DNA of 53,692 nt from Trichomonas tenax (taxonomy: Eukaryota; Parabasalia; Trichomonadida; Trichomonadidae). Each line of letters begins with the position of its first letter. The first letter of the stretch is position 1. Below the pieces are notes generated by a model that saw only the letters and a list, made by a program, of their open reading frames with translations, was not told the origin of the DNA and ran no database searches. The stretch lies in NCBI GenBank assembly GCA_023091735.1, contig JALKBU010000264.1, positions 1 through 53,692 of the forward strand. Reading direction: 5' to 3'. The position numbers and the translations under genes were made by a program. This document shows positions 31,060 through 41,345 of this stretch, piece after piece.

Positions 31060-32037
31060 ATGGACTTAGAGTCCCTCGATCAATTCATCGAAGATCTCAT
31101 GGCCAACAAGTATCACAAGAACAAAATTCCGCCGTCCATTATAAACTCGTTAATTTCGAACGCAATTAGCACACTTCATCAAGATTCAGTAGTATTAAAC
31201 TTAAAAGGACCAATTAATGTATGTGGTGACGTTCACGGACAGTTCATTGATCTCCTGAGAGTGTTCCAAAGTGGTGGAATTCCTTCAGAAACAAATTATT
31301 TATTCCTTGGCGATTACGTTGACAGAGGGCCCCAGAGTTTAGAGGTTATTTGCTTGCTCTATGCCCTCAAAATCCGATACCCAACGAGAGTTTACTTGAT
31401 TAGAGGAAATCATGAAACTCCAGAAATGTCAGAAGTGTTCGGATTCCTCAATGAGTGCAAGTTTAAGGCCACAGTCAATACATGGGCCAAATTCTGCGAT
31501 TCATTTAGGTACTTACCGCTCGCTGCGATTGTAAATGAAACGATTTTCTGCATTCACGGCGGACTTAGCCCAGAGCTTAAGTCAATTGACCAAATTTCGG
31601 CTTTTAAGCGCCCACTTGACATCCCAGATGATGGTCTTCTCGCAAATATTCTTTGGTCTGATCCAAACGGACTTATCGATACATGGGGACCAAATGAGCG
31701 CGGAACCACAGTGTGTTGGGGTCCAGTAGCAGCCAAGAAGTTCATGAATGAGACAGGAATGACTACAATCATTCGTGGGCACCAACTTGCAATGAATGGT
31801 TATGATTTTCCATTTGGCGCAGACAAATCAGTTATAACTATCTTCACTGCATCAAAGTATGCCGGACAGTGCAATAACAAGGCTGCTTTCTTAACAATCG
31901 ATGCTTCATCTGAAATTAAATTCAGCACATTACCGACATGGAACCCTGCTATTCTCAAGGCTCGCGACAACAAGGTTCACCCAGGCACACCAAGAAAGCG
32001 TGCTTCTCTCAGCCCACGTTCTAAGTTAACAATATAG
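31060..32037 (+). CDS. PP1-like serine/threonine protein phosphatase catalytic subunit
   Basis: The 325-aa enzyme has all metal-binding and catalytic signatures of the PPP family: GDVHGQ (56-61), GDYVDRG, RGNHE (115-119), then HGGLSP and LWSDP. It is closest to PP1 (NYLFLGDYVDRG, QSLEVICLL, ECK). It departs from PP1 in two places: RGHQ replaces RAHQ, and ASKYAGQCNN replaces the usual APNYCGEFDN, so inhibitor and regulator binding around that loop may differ. The C-terminal 30 residues are basic and Ser-rich. I begin at 31060, which follows the initiator by 16 bases. The frame is open further upstream, but only with a TTG. Confidence 0.9.
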   Translation: MDLESLDQFIEDLMANKYHKNKIPPSIINSLISNAISTLHQDSVVLNLKGPINVCGDVHGQFIDLLRVFQSGGIPSETNYLFLGDYVDRGPQSLEVICLLYALKIRYPTRVYLIRGNHETPEMSEVFGFLNECKFKATVNTWAKFCDSFRYLPLAAIVNETIFCIHGGLSPELKSIDQISAFKRPLDIPDDGLLANILWSDPNGLIDTWGPNERGTTVCWGPVAAKKFMNETGMTTIIRGHQLAMNGYDFPFGADKSVITIFTASKYAGQCNNKAAFLTIDASSEIKFSTLPTWNPAILKARDNKVHPGTPRKRASLSPRSKLTI

Positions 32038-32190
32038 AATTAATTCGTTTATATGTTATAATCCTTATATGATGGGGAGTTATTTTATAATAGTTCCATA
32101 AATTTTTGTTTATTTGTGTTCATCATTTTGTCAATAAAAATGATATTTAAAATTATTGAAAAAATTATTTAAATATCTATAAAGCAAGCT

Positions 32191-33894
32191 TTAGTCGATA
32201 TTATCTGTATCGTCGTCATCATCACTGAGTTTAGGTTTGTTTTCCTTTCTTGGCACTTCTAAGTCATCTGGATAAAGATCGAATGGCATCATTCCTGCAT
32301 TATTAAGTGCATGGCAATCAGCACCATGATCGATAAGGAATTGGATAGAAATGTCCTTTTCATACTTGCAAGCATAATGGAATGGTGTTTCTTCTGTATC
32401 ATCTTTGATGTTCATATCAGCGCCCCATTGAAGAAGTAACTCCATGACATCTGGCCTTCCATAAGCAGCAGCGAGATGCATTGGAGTCATTCCGTTCGAG
32501 AAGTTGTAGTGAACCATGTCTGGCCATCTCTTAAGAATATTAGAAATGCGCTTCTTTTCTCCCTCCTGAACGTCATTGAATAACTCAGATCTAGACTTAT
32601 CTCTGTCTTCAATGAGATCGAGTGTTGTCTGGCCGTTCTTGTTCTTAATGGATTTATCGGCCTTGTTATCAATCAAAACTGAAATAATTGTTTCATCTGT
32701 TGTAATGCCAGCATAGTGAAGTGGTGTCATGCTCCACATATCTTTAGCGTTGACATCAGCTCCATGTGCAAGTAACTCCTGAACAATCTCGTGTGCCCTT
32801 CTCTTGGCTGCTTCGTGGAGCGGTGTTGTTCTGTTGTCACCAAGTTCGCGTGCAAGACGTGGAGATTTCTCAAGCATTGCTTTCACTGTTGCCAGATCAT
32901 TCAGCGCGATAGCATCGAAAATTGTTTTAATCTTTTTTGGCTGTTTCTGCTCCTTTGGACCATAAATGTTTCTGATAATTGTTGGTTTAGCTGGTATTGT
33001 GAATTTTTCTTGCATAATCTTTGGAATTTCGTGCATCTTGCGCTCTAATTCTTCCTTTTCTTGTTTCAGTTTTTCTTCACGTAATTCCTGGCTTGTCTTA
33101 CCACCACTGAGGGATGCAATGAGGTCATGCAAGCTATCAAGCTCAGTAGCGAGGCGATTGTTAAGATCTGTAATAATATCCTTATTCTTTTCAGCTGTTT
33201 CGCGCATTTGCACCTGGTGAACTTCCTCTGATATAACCTGTTGCAAACGACGCTGAACTTCCTGAATATCTTCTGTTAATGTGTTTAATTCTTCGGCTTT
33301 GCTATCCATTGTTGCTTGATGTTGTTTTTGAAGTTCATCGATCTCCTTTTGAGTCTTTGTCTCGATTTCTTTTGGTCCCTCACCGATTTTTGACATTTGT
33401 TCTTGAATTTGAAGTGAAAGCTTCTTAACTTGGTTAAATTCCTCTGTAGACTGCTGGCTGATCTTCTTGAGACGTCTGTCTTGACGGCTCTTGATCAGTT
33501 CGTAAATCAGCGGTGGAATATCACTTGAATATGGTGGCTCTGCGATTGGTGCTTGAGGATTTGGATCCCAGTTCTTGTACTCATCAATAATTTGAACTAC
33601 CATGTTTCCAGACAACGTATCTGGCGCCTGTTTGATGGGCGGAACTGCTTGCGATGTAGAAAGTTTAAATTTGTACGCAATGCTCTCCACGATGTAGAGG
33701 AGTTCGCCTTTAGTGAATAATCTGTCCGATTTCTTGAATGCTTCTGCAATAATTTCGTAAGGCAAATCGAAAAACTCAGGGATGTACAAAAAGCCGTCCA
33801 TCATATCACTGATGGTGCTGATGTACTTGCTTGTGTCCTCTCCTTCCTTTGCGGCCTTTAATATCTTGTTGATAAGATTAACATAAACACTCAT
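32191..33894 (-). CDS. Ankyrin-repeat protein with long central coiled coil
   Basis: The 567-aa protein has an N-terminal helical module (about residues 1-80, including ISDMMDGFLYIPEFFDLPYE), a linker rich in Pro, a coiled coil (about 135-310) and about five to six ankyrin repeats (about 320-540; TPLHEAAKRRAHEIVQELL, TPLHYAGI, TPMHLAAAYGRPDVMELLL, TPFHYACKY). The C terminus is acidic (SDDDDDTDN). No membrane segment or signal peptide is seen, so a cytosolic scaffold is likely. It is a member of the large trichomonad ankyrin family; the partner is unknown. Confidence 0.85.
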   Translation of the reverse strand: MSVYVNLINKILKAAKEGEDTSKYISTISDMMDGFLYIPEFFDLPYEIIAEAFKKSDRLFTKGELLYIVESIAYKFKLSTSQAVPPIKQAPDTLSGNMVVQIIDEYKNWDPNPQAPIAEPPYSSDIPPLIYELIKSRQDRRLKKISQQSTEEFNQVKKLSLQIQEQMSKIGEGPKEIETKTQKEIDELQKQHQATMDSKAEELNTLTEDIQEVQRRLQQVISEEVHQVQMRETAEKNKDIITDLNNRLATELDSLHDLIASLSGGKTSQELREEKLKQEKEELERKMHEIPKIMQEKFTIPAKPTIIRNIYGPKEQKQPKKIKTIFDAIALNDLATVKAMLEKSPRLARELGDNRTTPLHEAAKRRAHEIVQELLAHGADVNAKDMWSMTPLHYAGITTDETIISVLIDNKADKSIKNKNGQTTLDLIEDRDKSRSELFNDVQEGEKKRISNILKRWPDMVHYNFSNGMTPMHLAAAYGRPDVMELLLQWGADMNIKDDTEETPFHYACKYEKDISIQFLIDHGADCHALNNAGMMPFDLYPDDLEVPRKENKPKLSDDDDDTDNID

Positions 33895-33921
33895 TTATTT
33901 TTTGGCTTGGAAATTGCAAAA

Positions 33922-33926
33922 AGTGA
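33922..33926 (-). promoter_or_regulatory. Initiator of the ankyrin/coiled-coil gene
   Basis: In gene orientation the sequence reads GGTCACTTTTTGC, with TCACT matching the trichomonad initiator about 30 bases before the ATG at 33894. Confidence 0.55.
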
Positions 33927-33929
33927 CCG

Positions 33930-34538
33930 TTTAGAAATATTATTCCAGATCAAAACCAGACTGAATCCTTTTAGATATAGTATTTTCATGACCTTCCTAT
34001 TCTACATTTTGAATTTGAGGTGAATATGAGAAAATAAATTTACCATTTTGGAAATTTCATTTTTTATGACTTTTGCTTAGTAATTCTGATATTGCATGTT
34101 ATAGTTTAAGTTAATAACGAAATATATTAGGCCGAATCCAAAATAATGAAAATTTTTAAAATATATTATGTTTTATGATCGGGTCATTATGATTGCTGGC
34201 AAACATATTGACCAATTAATCAAATCCATGACTGTTAATCATTTAACCAGATTAATATTTTTCTCTCAATTTTAATTAAAAATTTAAGGTCGTATGCTTT
34301 AATAAGTATTATATGCATAGCCAGTATGTTAATCTGATTGATATTATATTGGTTATAGAAAAGGTATATGTTGAGATTTTATTTTTTATCTATGAAGCGC
34401 TGATCTCCCAATAATAGAATGTATTATGAAATTCTTATTTATACTTTGATTTCTATAGGATAAAACTTCAATTAAAAATGAAATCAAAATATTGAAATTA
34501 GTTTTCAAAAATGACCACAAAGTTAGAGTATACATAAT
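33930..34538. other. Divergent intergenic region, no gene seen
   Basis: AT-rich spacer between the ankyrin/coiled-coil and EBP2-like genes. No structure beyond the initiator at its left end. Confidence 0.45.
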
Positions 34539-34601
34539 ATGAAAATGCTATATTCGTTGTTAAAATCCGATTTTGTCTCAGGACGATATAAATTTTTCAA
34601 A

Positions 34602-35096
34602 ATGACAAAAGGAGGCCTCTCTGCTGAAGAAGCTAAAACAGTTTTACAGCAGAAATTTGAGGCACTCAAGGAACCTGCAGACGACGAAAATTATTATTTT
34701 GTACAGACATTCACAATGAATCTCGAGAAATCACCGGAAATCACACCACAGAAACATAACGAGCACGATGAAGAGGCATTTCAGAACGCCACTCTTGAGG
34801 GTGTTCTTAAAGCACGCGAATTACTCGAAAAGAATGAGATTAAATACATCCGTCCACCAGATATGTTTGTTGAAATGTTTAGATCAGAAAAGGAGATGGA
34901 AATCATCCGCCAGAAGCTCATAGAGGATCAGAAGGCTATCCAGATCGCTGAAGCTAAGAGGAAACAGAGACAAATCGAGCAGGCACCGAAGGTTGAGAAC
35001 GTTCAGAAGAAACCTGGTATTCTCATGAAGCGTAAGGTATCTGCCGCACAGAGAAAGAAGGATATGAAGAAGGCCATGAAAGCCAAAGGAAAATAG
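34602..35096 (+). CDS. EBP2-like ribosome-biogenesis protein
   Basis: The 164-aa protein matches the conserved core of EBP2, a nucleolar factor needed for large-subunit rRNA processing: LEKNEIKYIRPPDMFVEMF, then SEKEMEIIRQKLIEDQKAIQIAEAKRKQRQ, corresponding to the RPxDxFxEMxKSDxHMxxIRxxL signature. The tail is strongly basic (KRKVSAAQRKKDMKKAMKAKGK), typical of nucleolar targeting and RNA binding. It is shorter than yeast and human EBP2, lacking the long acidic N terminus. An in-frame ATG at 34539 would add 21 residues (185 aa); I prefer 34602 because the added segment looks unlike coding sequence, but this is a judgement. Confidence 0.75.
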   Translation: MTKGGLSAEEAKTVLQQKFEALKEPADDENYYFVQTFTMNLEKSPEITPQKHNEHDEEAFQNATLEGVLKARELLEKNEIKYIRPPDMFVEMFRSEKEMEIIRQKLIEDQKAIQIAEAKRKQRQIEQAPKVENVQKKPGILMKRKVSAAQRKKDMKKAMKAKGK

Positions 35097-35550
35097 AGTA
35101 TAATAAAGTTTATTATTTATTCTGCCATAAAATTAAATCAAATATTTTTATCACCAATCTACATCCCAACAATTATCAAATATTCTATTTTTATTGCATT
35201 GCTAAAGATATTTTGCACACATTGAAAATCTAAAAGCTTTCATCTCAAAATTATATTTGATTAAATATATTTCTAAGTGAGAAGGAATCAAAAACATGAA
35301 ATAATTGTTACACTTGAGTTTGTAAATATATTTACTATATTGGGATAATCAGATTTCATATATTTAATTTGGAATTTTATATTGATTGAAAAATCGTCAA
35401 TAGGAACGTACAATATTAGCATTTTGAATAGAATTCAAAAATATAGAATAATGATTAGTTGTACTTTGTGTTATTTGTATGATAAAAAAAATATAGTTCT
35501 AAAATAAATCAATTCAACCCTTTAATCTGTTCGAAAAATGTAAAATATAT
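35097..35550. other. Convergent intergenic region
   Basis: AT-rich spacer between the 3' ends of the EBP2-like and REEP-like genes; nothing further seen. Confidence 0.45.
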
Positions 35551-35979
35551 TTAATCAAGAGATGCCCTGATTTCGGCGTACTTGGCGGCAAGATCTGTCT
35601 TGATATCGTGATATGTCTTTGTAAGATCAGCCATATCCTCGATGGTGATTTTTTCGAAGAATGCTGAGTTCTTTGTGAGGAATGGCATGATGAATTTCTG
35701 GTAGAGAATGATAGATCCGTTGCAGACTGGGAGCTGGAGCCAAACGTAGTAGCAAAGGCGAAGAAGCATGAAGAATGGAACAAACTGGACGAATGGGACT
35801 AAGTATACTTCAGCGAATGAAGAAATAGCCATGACGCACCAATAAATAAGCCATGTTGTATCGTCACATCCACCATTAGACTTGATGGCCTTGAAGGACG
35901 CCCATGCTGGATATGCAACCTTGATAGTGATTGTGAGAAGTGAAGAGGCGTAGTGAAGGAGAGCTGAAATGTACTCCAT
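35551..35979 (-). CDS. REEP/Yop1/HVA22-family ER membrane-shaping protein
   Basis: The 142-aa protein has the TB2/DP1/HVA22 signature: AYPAWASFKAIKSN, then DDTTWLIYWCVMAISSFAEVY, a second hydrophobic hairpin (FFMLLRLCYYVWLQLPVCNGS) and YQKFIMPFL. Members insert as wedge-like hairpins into tubular ER membrane and generate curvature. The C-terminal 35 residues form an amphipathic helix (about LTKTYHDIKTDLAAKYAEIR), as in other family members. I start at 35979 because the longer frame begins with a hydrophobic/basic stretch unlike the family and crosses the promoter. A TCACA initiator candidate lies at 36047-36051. Confidence 0.85.
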   Translation of the reverse strand: MEYISALLHYASSLLTITIKVAYPAWASFKAIKSNGGCDDTTWLIYWCVMAISSFAEVYLVPFVQFVPFFMLLRLCYYVWLQLPVCNGSIILYQKFIMPFLTKNSAFFEKITIEDMADLTKTYHDIKTDLAAKYAEIRASLD

Positions 35980-36046
35980 TTTATTCAAATATAAACTTCT
36001 CAAAAAAGGTTTATTTTTGTCACGTTTGAAGAATGAAAAACAAAAA

Positions 36047-36051
36047 TGTGA
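36047..36051 (-). promoter_or_regulatory. Possible initiator of the REEP-like gene
   Basis: In gene orientation TCACA in GTGTCACATTTTTG matches TCAYW. The leader of about 70 bases would be longer than for other genes here, so the assignment is uncertain. Confidence 0.3.
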
Positions 36052-36072
36052 CACTAAACAATGATAGTTCAC

Positions 36073-37997
36073 TGATAGTTTTTTTAGAATGCGATAGTCC
36101 CCAATTGATAGTCACATGGAGGAAAATTTCCGGCATTGAAGCCCTCGTCTACCGACTGGATAACGCTTATGTTTTCCTTTTTATTTTAAATATTTTATTT
36201 GAACGACTACTATCTTGCTTAAAATGCACGTATTGTCACAGGCTATTGCTGCATAGTTGAACGTCTCGATTTATCTTTCAAATTAAATTATTAATTTTTC
36301 GATATTGAGGTCTGGCGTTAATGTGAATTTAGTGCTGCTTCTTGCGTAGCATGAAAATGATGGTCGTCGCGGAGAATAAAGGCAAAGTTTTGAAAAAATT
36401 TAAATCTGCTTATATTAGTCTTGAAATGAGTAGCATGTTTAAAATTTTTATGTTTGTGAAGGACTCTTTAGCCTTTTTGAACTTCAATAATTTTATCATA
36501 AAAATATTAGCTATCACAAAGGCTGTGACACTCTTAACCTTATTTTTAAAAAAACTTCTCGGGTTAATAAAATGCTTCTTATCATTGAATTAGATTATAT
36601 TAATATTTTAAAGCAATGATATAGTCAACAACAACATAGAGCTAAATATTATTTTACATTTTGTGAGGCGTGGATCTCATTTTTGTTGAAAATAAATTCA
36701 ATTTACACAAAAAATCGAATTGTGCCCAAACTTTGAAGTGAACATGCATTTTATATCATGTAATATATGTTATAATATTTCATTTGATTATCACATATGC
36801 AACAAAATTGTCAGTTGCTATTTTTATAACTTTGAAATATTGGCAAGCCACTAGTCCAAAGATTAAGATACTTGATTACCATGGCTTGGCTAACATAACT
36901 TCTCGAGATACAATTTGTTTTTCAAAATTGCAGTCAATAAAATGGTATTTGATCCTAATGTTTTTTTTTTTATTTTCGAGTATGGGGTTACTGTATTCGT
37001 TATCAATATCCATTTTAATATTAGTTTCGAAAAGATAATTTATTCAACATAATCAAACAGCGATTCTGCTTCAATCTATACAGTCATGGATGGACACTTA
37101 TACTGAAAGCTATTAAAGTTCCCTAAGATATATCGAAGTTCGCCATAAAAATTCCAATAAAGATATATCAAAAAAATTAACGTCTTTGTCAAATTTAATC
37201 AAATATGATAAATGATAATTAAAAATCAGAATTAGTAACTGCGGCATACAGATAGTTGAAATCAATTTGGCTTTTAAACCAAAATTAATTAAATTCGTTT
37301 GAAACTGATGAATTCAATGAAAAAAAATCAATTTCACAAAGATCTTGATTATGAAACTATATTTTATGCATACATATGTATTATAAATTTTATTGAGAAT
37401 GTGCAGCTATGTTGGCTAAGCATTCAAAGCGAAATATAGTCGGATTTCTCAATTATTTTTTATACTAGCTAAAAAATAAAATTAAATGATAAATCACATA
37501 CTAATTAATACAGCAATATGCATATCATATGTAAAAGCATGAAATCAAATGTAATATTAATATTGATTGAATTGAAAAATTTCATTTGATGATTAACTCT
37601 TACTCATTTTAATACATTACATCCTGCATATAACTATTCTGCAAAGGAATGATTTTTTAATGAGCACATATGTAGTTACGATTCGAAAGAAAAAATACAA
37701 TTACATCGAGAATCGAACACTCGCCTAATATGTAAAAAAGCACTTTTCCTATCAGACTAATTTGACATGTAAATTTTCAAATTTCAAATTTTTAATTAAT
37801 CAAATTCCAAAATTATGATCTCTATAACTTAAGTTAATAGAGCTTAGATATTTTAGAATGAGCATCTACACTACCCCCTGTGTCTACCATTAAAGTTACA
37901 AGGAAATTGAATCCGGGAAAGGGAGTGTCACGGCCTTTGCTATCACAAACAAAAGAAACTTGAATTTATTACAATTTCGAAAACTATATATTGTGTT
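36073..37997. other. Gene desert, no intact gene seen
   Basis: About 1.9 kb. A minus-strand frame near 36330-36520 is mildly protein-like (ending LPLFSATTIIFMLRKKQH) but has an internal TAA. A 72-base stretch at 37701-37772 on the minus strand vaguely resembles a tRNA. The 11-mer TGACATGTAAA lies at 37763-37773. Confidence 0.35.
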
Positions 37998-38159
37998 TTA
38001 ATGCAAAAGTTTCAAAGTAAAATCTTGACTTCCATCATGATAAAGAGCGTTCTCCTGGCTGATAAACGACTGCCTCTTGTCGGGCATCTTGAAGTTGTTA
38101 GGAAGTTCCTGACTGAAGTATTTTTCTAATGATTCTATTTTAGTTTTATCTCTATACAT
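37998..38159 (-). CDS. Small ORF, 53 aa, or gene fragment
   Basis: ATG at 38157-38159 opens a 53-codon frame to TAA at 37998-38000. It is markedly less AT-rich than its surroundings and has a protein-like composition (for example IESLEKYFSQELP and MPDKRQSFISQENALYHDG). I recognise no family. It may be a short gene or the remnant of a longer one. TTTACATGTCA lies about 50 bases upstream (38212-38222). The opposite strand is also partly open, so the strand is not certain. Confidence 0.3.
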   Translation of the reverse strand: MYRDKTKIESLEKYFSQELPNNFKMPDKRQSFISQENALYHDGSQDFTLKLLH

Positions 38160-38615
38160 TTTGATTACCCAGTTTCACAATACTTTAGCCACTCCCCTGC
38201 CTTTTTGGGTGTTTACATGTCATATTGTCAGATTCATTTTTTAATGGATAGTTCAACGCTGTTTACCCCAAACTCATATGTAAACTGCTAGCTGAGGCTT
38301 TTCTGCATGAATTAACGCATACCATGCAATACATGAGTACCAATAAACTTCAAAAAATCAGCTCATAAATTACGTAATTTCTTCATATCTCATAAATCCA
38401 TACGATGATCATTAATTTTGACTTCAAGTTCTCCAAATATCAGATCTTAGTAAAAAGTTTAATGTAAGTAGTATAGTAAGCGGGTTACTTGTCATTCTAA
38501 ATATAGAGGATGTATTCCAAACATGATATATAAACAACAAATCCGAGCAACTAATTTTTTAAGTTAATTTTTAAAATAATTTAATTTTTTTATTTGGATA
38601 AAAGAGACTACATAT
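38160..38615. other. Intergenic region
   Basis: Holds TTTACATGTCA at 38212-38222, in a context (GTGTTTACATG) that resembles the arms of the element at 7284-7603. Otherwise AT-rich spacer with no gene seen. Confidence 0.35.
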
Positions 38616-38945
38616 ATGGCAATCGTTTCGTCTGAGATAATGAAGAAATGGGGAATCAAGCAATTAAATGAATACGATTTTTTAATTAAATCTAATCAAA
38701 ATAATAAAATAAATGACGAATTACCTAAGAACCCTTCAAGTTCAGACTCTTCGAGTCATGAAAACACAAATACATCTGATATTTCAACCTGTTCGGCACT
38801 TCGTGCCTTAGGACCAGAGGTCCGTTCACCCCAAAGGGGCTTAGAGACTCCTTTCCGTTCAGGTCGTGGTCTAAATCCTCTTTCTCTTTTTCTCTTCTCT
38901 TCTTTCTCTTTTTATTTCAAATTTCGTATTGTTGTTCTTTTTTAA
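38616..38945 (+). CDS. Hypothetical ORF, probably chimeric
   Basis: An ATG-initiated 109-codon frame. The first 57 residues are hydrophilic (Lys/Asn then Ser/Asp-rich) and could be the N terminus of a real protein. From about 38790 the DNA switches abruptly to GC-rich mini-palindromes and then a pyrimidine-rich tract, and the translation becomes low-complexity (Ser/Phe/Leu-rich). I read it as a 5' gene fragment running into repeat DNA. No family recognised. Confidence 0.25.
   Translation: MAIVSSEIMKKWGIKQLNEYDFLIKSNQNNKINDELPKNPSSSDSSSHENTNTSDISTCSALRALGPEVRSPQRGLETPFRSGRGLNPLSLFLFSSFSFYFKFRIVVLF
38795..38839. repeat. Three consecutive GC-rich mini stem-loops
   Basis: GGCACTTCGTGCC (38795-38807), GGACCAGAGGTCC (38811-38823) and CCCCAAAGGGG (38829-38839). 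Each is a perfect 4-5 bp GC stem with a 3-base loop, and they start 16-18 bases apart. They are embedded in otherwise AT-rich DNA and followed by a CTTT-rich pyrimidine tract (about 38880-38930). Confidence 0.6.
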
Positions 38946-40430
38946 ATTTTTCAAATAATTCATGAACTCCTGACACGATCTCATAATTTCTGCTGTTTGA
39001 GGTGGTGCTTCGTAATGAATGATTTTAACATAAATTATTACATTCGAGGTCCTTTATTGATTTTGAGTCATTTTCTTGGTTTGGATGCAAATTTATAGTC
39101 AAGGAAGCTGTTGAAAATCTTGAAGTAACTCAACATTTCCATTTTTGTGTGATTTTGCTGAATTTAAACGGTTGTATCCTGATTTCAATCCATTTTATCC
39201 GGCTTTCAACTTAGTCGAATAAATTGCATTGAAATGCAGTTCTCACTAGTCATTATTTTTGAAATTTTCTAATATGTTAAGAACAATGTATAGTGTTCTG
39301 CACAAGCATATATCATGAATGATACTTTTAAACTGAAAATAATATCATTCTATTTTAGGCATGAAACTAGTGTTGCTTGGAATGTCACTTTCGTTGCTCA
39401 AGTTGTCACTTTCCGAAATGGAATTGAGAGGAAGAGAACGATTATTGTTCGAAAACGATTATTGTACATTAAAAGTGACATTCTTTAGGCAGCCCCTTTA
39501 ATACTTTGGGTGAAGCAAGAAAAACATCATCATTACTCAAAAGATCCATAATGTATTTATCAAACAGTTTCATTTTTGCAGTCCAATTTTTTGCATTTCA
39601 ATATTACGCTTTTATGCATCATTATTCGCTCTGCAATACACAGAGCAAGAAATTAATCACTTCTACGTCATGTTTTTGCAGAAAATTCAACATCAATTTA
39701 TGACAGCAGAATGCATTCGAATGACAAGCTATTTTCATGTTACCCATACATTCCTTATCGAAAATGATATACAAACTACGCAAGGAATGACTTACTTATT
39801 TCATTTAATATTTATCGAAAAATTCGAATTCATTTTAGCACAACGTCCTCATGGAATCGATGACTGAACAAAGTTAATGAGGATGCATTCAGTTGTAAAA
39901 AAATCGTAATATGTAACGTTTACTCTGTCACAACTTCGCTCAATGACGCTGAAGTTATCCTTTAACTATAGTCCTTTAAAGTTTTCGTAATAAATCCGTT
40001 TTGATTTTTATGTTTGAAATAAAACAAAGTTAGCATCCAGTATATCTAAATTCTTATTTTTGTTTGCTTTTCAATTATTCATAATGAAAATTTGAATTAA
40101 GATCGAGAAAAATACGGGGAAAAGAGAATAGAAGGAGGAGAAAAGGAAAAAAGAAGAAAAGGGAGGGAGACATATAAGTTATTCTTTGAAATTCATTTGT
40201 TGATTTCTTTGGCCGGAGGACCCGATTTTTTGCATATTTGTATTGCCCGAAGACAAAGCAAAAATGTCACTTTTCCAAACCATAACAATATTGTGATTTT
40301 TTTTTATTTTAAAACTTTTAACATGAAAGTAGAAGATTTTTGATTTTTAATTAATGGATTCTCTTTTGATTTAGGAGTTATATCGATATTTAAAGTATTT
40401 AGTGTGGCTCGATATGATGTATGATTAAAT
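38946..40430. other. Repeat-rich gene desert upstream of CK2 beta
   Basis: An inverted pair GAATGTCACTTT/AAAGTGACATTC lies at 39380-39391 and 39471-39482. A purine-rich tract lies at about 40120-40170, followed by a GC-richer stretch (GGCCGGAGGACCCG, about 40212). In reverse this resembles the pyrimidine tract and GC block at 38795-38930. Short frames at 39506-39867 have no convincing coding character. Confidence 0.35.
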
Positions 40431-40434
40431 TTTG

Positions 40435-40439
40435 TCACT
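40435..40439 (+). promoter_or_regulatory. Initiator of the CK2 beta gene
   Basis: TCACT in TTGTCACTTTTTAG matches TCA(+1)YW. The predicted leader from 40437 to the ATG at 40459 is 22 bases. Confidence 0.6.
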
Positions 40440-40458
40440 TTTTAGCACAACATTAATC

Positions 40459-41112
40459 ATGTTTCATTATCACAATATATCACTACAACTCAACGACTTG
40501 CACGACAAAAACAAGCGTAATTATTCAGATTCTGTCGGAAATTCCGAAATAGGATGGATAGAATGGTACGCTTCTCAATCTCCGTGGATTCTTCCGGTAG
40601 AATACGAATATGCACAAGATCCATTTAATACCTATGGAATAAAATGCCAGAGAGAGCTTTACGATGAAGCAATGAAACTAATTCTCTACAAACCATTCAC
40701 TCCAGAGATAATTACAACGAAATTCACAGATGAAGTGCAAAAAGAAGCCATCAAAATATACACACAACTTCATCAGCGATATGTCACTACACCAGAAGCA
40801 ATCACAATCCTTAAGAGAAAATTCACAAGCGGAATGTTTGGTGTTTGCCCACGTTTTAACTGCGAAGGACAACACTTACTTCCTATTGGTATGGATTATG
40901 ATACAGGTAAATCAAAAATATGCGGATGGTGCCCAAAGTGCCATGATATTTATGAATTAGAGACAAATATAGATGGTGCATACTATGGACCTTCATTTCC
41001 GCACTTTTTCCAACAGATGGCGAAAGATTTTGTAAATTGTATGCAAGTAGGAAAATCTAACATATCATACTTTGGTATTCCTGTAGAGCCACAGTTCTTT
41101 TCTCGGCAATAA
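40459..41112 (+). CDS. Casein kinase 2 regulatory (beta) subunit
   Basis: The 217-aa protein matches CK2 beta from end to end: WIEWYASQ near the start, DPFNTYGI, the zinc-binding set C130, C135, C158 and C161, and DGAYYGPSFPHFF. The cysteine spacing (5, 23, 3) equals that of human CK2 beta, where the zinc finger forms the dimer that carries two catalytic subunits. An additional cysteine is at 155. The acidic loop of the human protein is much less acidic here. CK2 phosphorylates Ser/Thr in acidic surroundings, and the very Ser/acidic-rich protein at 47488-51297 is a plausible substrate. The open frame extends upstream with a TTG, but the initiator lies inside that extension, so I start at the first ATG. 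Confidence 0.92.
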   Translation: MFHYHNISLQLNDLHDKNKRNYSDSVGNSEIGWIEWYASQSPWILPVEYEYAQDPFNTYGIKCQRELYDEAMKLILYKPFTPEIITTKFTDEVQKEAIKIYTQLHQRYVTTPEAITILKRKFTSGMFGVCPRFNCEGQHLLPIGMDYDTGKSKICGWCPKCHDIYELETNIDGAYYGPSFPHFFQQMAKDFVNCMQVGKSNISYFGIPVEPQFFSRQ

Positions 41113-41336
41113 GTCATTATATATAATATATTTCTTTCTGTTTGTATGTTAATTAAAAAATTGTTTCAAAATCTACTAGATTTTAGAAGTATGGGTTGAG
41201 TGGTGATTGCTTTTAGAATGGTATTAAGATTTGATGTCGATGTAAAAAATGTTGAAAAATTATGCCAAAAAACAAGAAAATATTATGAAAAGGAGCTGTT
41301 TGGAATGAGTTTTATAGTCATGTTTAATATCAAAAA

Positions 41337-41341
41337 TCATA
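41337..41341 (+). promoter_or_regulatory. Initiator of the 481-aa protein gene
   Basis: TCATA matches TCA(+1)YW. The predicted leader would be only 7 bases, from 41339 to the ATG at 41346. Confidence 0.4.
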
Positions 41342-41345
41342 AAAA

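Noticed and set aside
36328..36520. Minus-strand frame ending LPLFSATTIIFMLRKKQH
   Set aside because: It has an internal TAA, no clear start, and no family that I recognise; it may be a relic but support is too weak.
37701..37772. tRNA-like 72-base segment on the minus strand
   Set aside because: It has a TTCGATTC-like T-loop and a 6/7 acceptor match, but the D, anticodon and T stems do not pair properly. At most a decayed relic; a covariance-model search would decide.
39506..39867. Two overlapping plus-strand short frames
   Set aside because: Mostly Phe/Ile/Tyr-rich translation of AT-rich DNA, with no homology that I can name and no initiator context.
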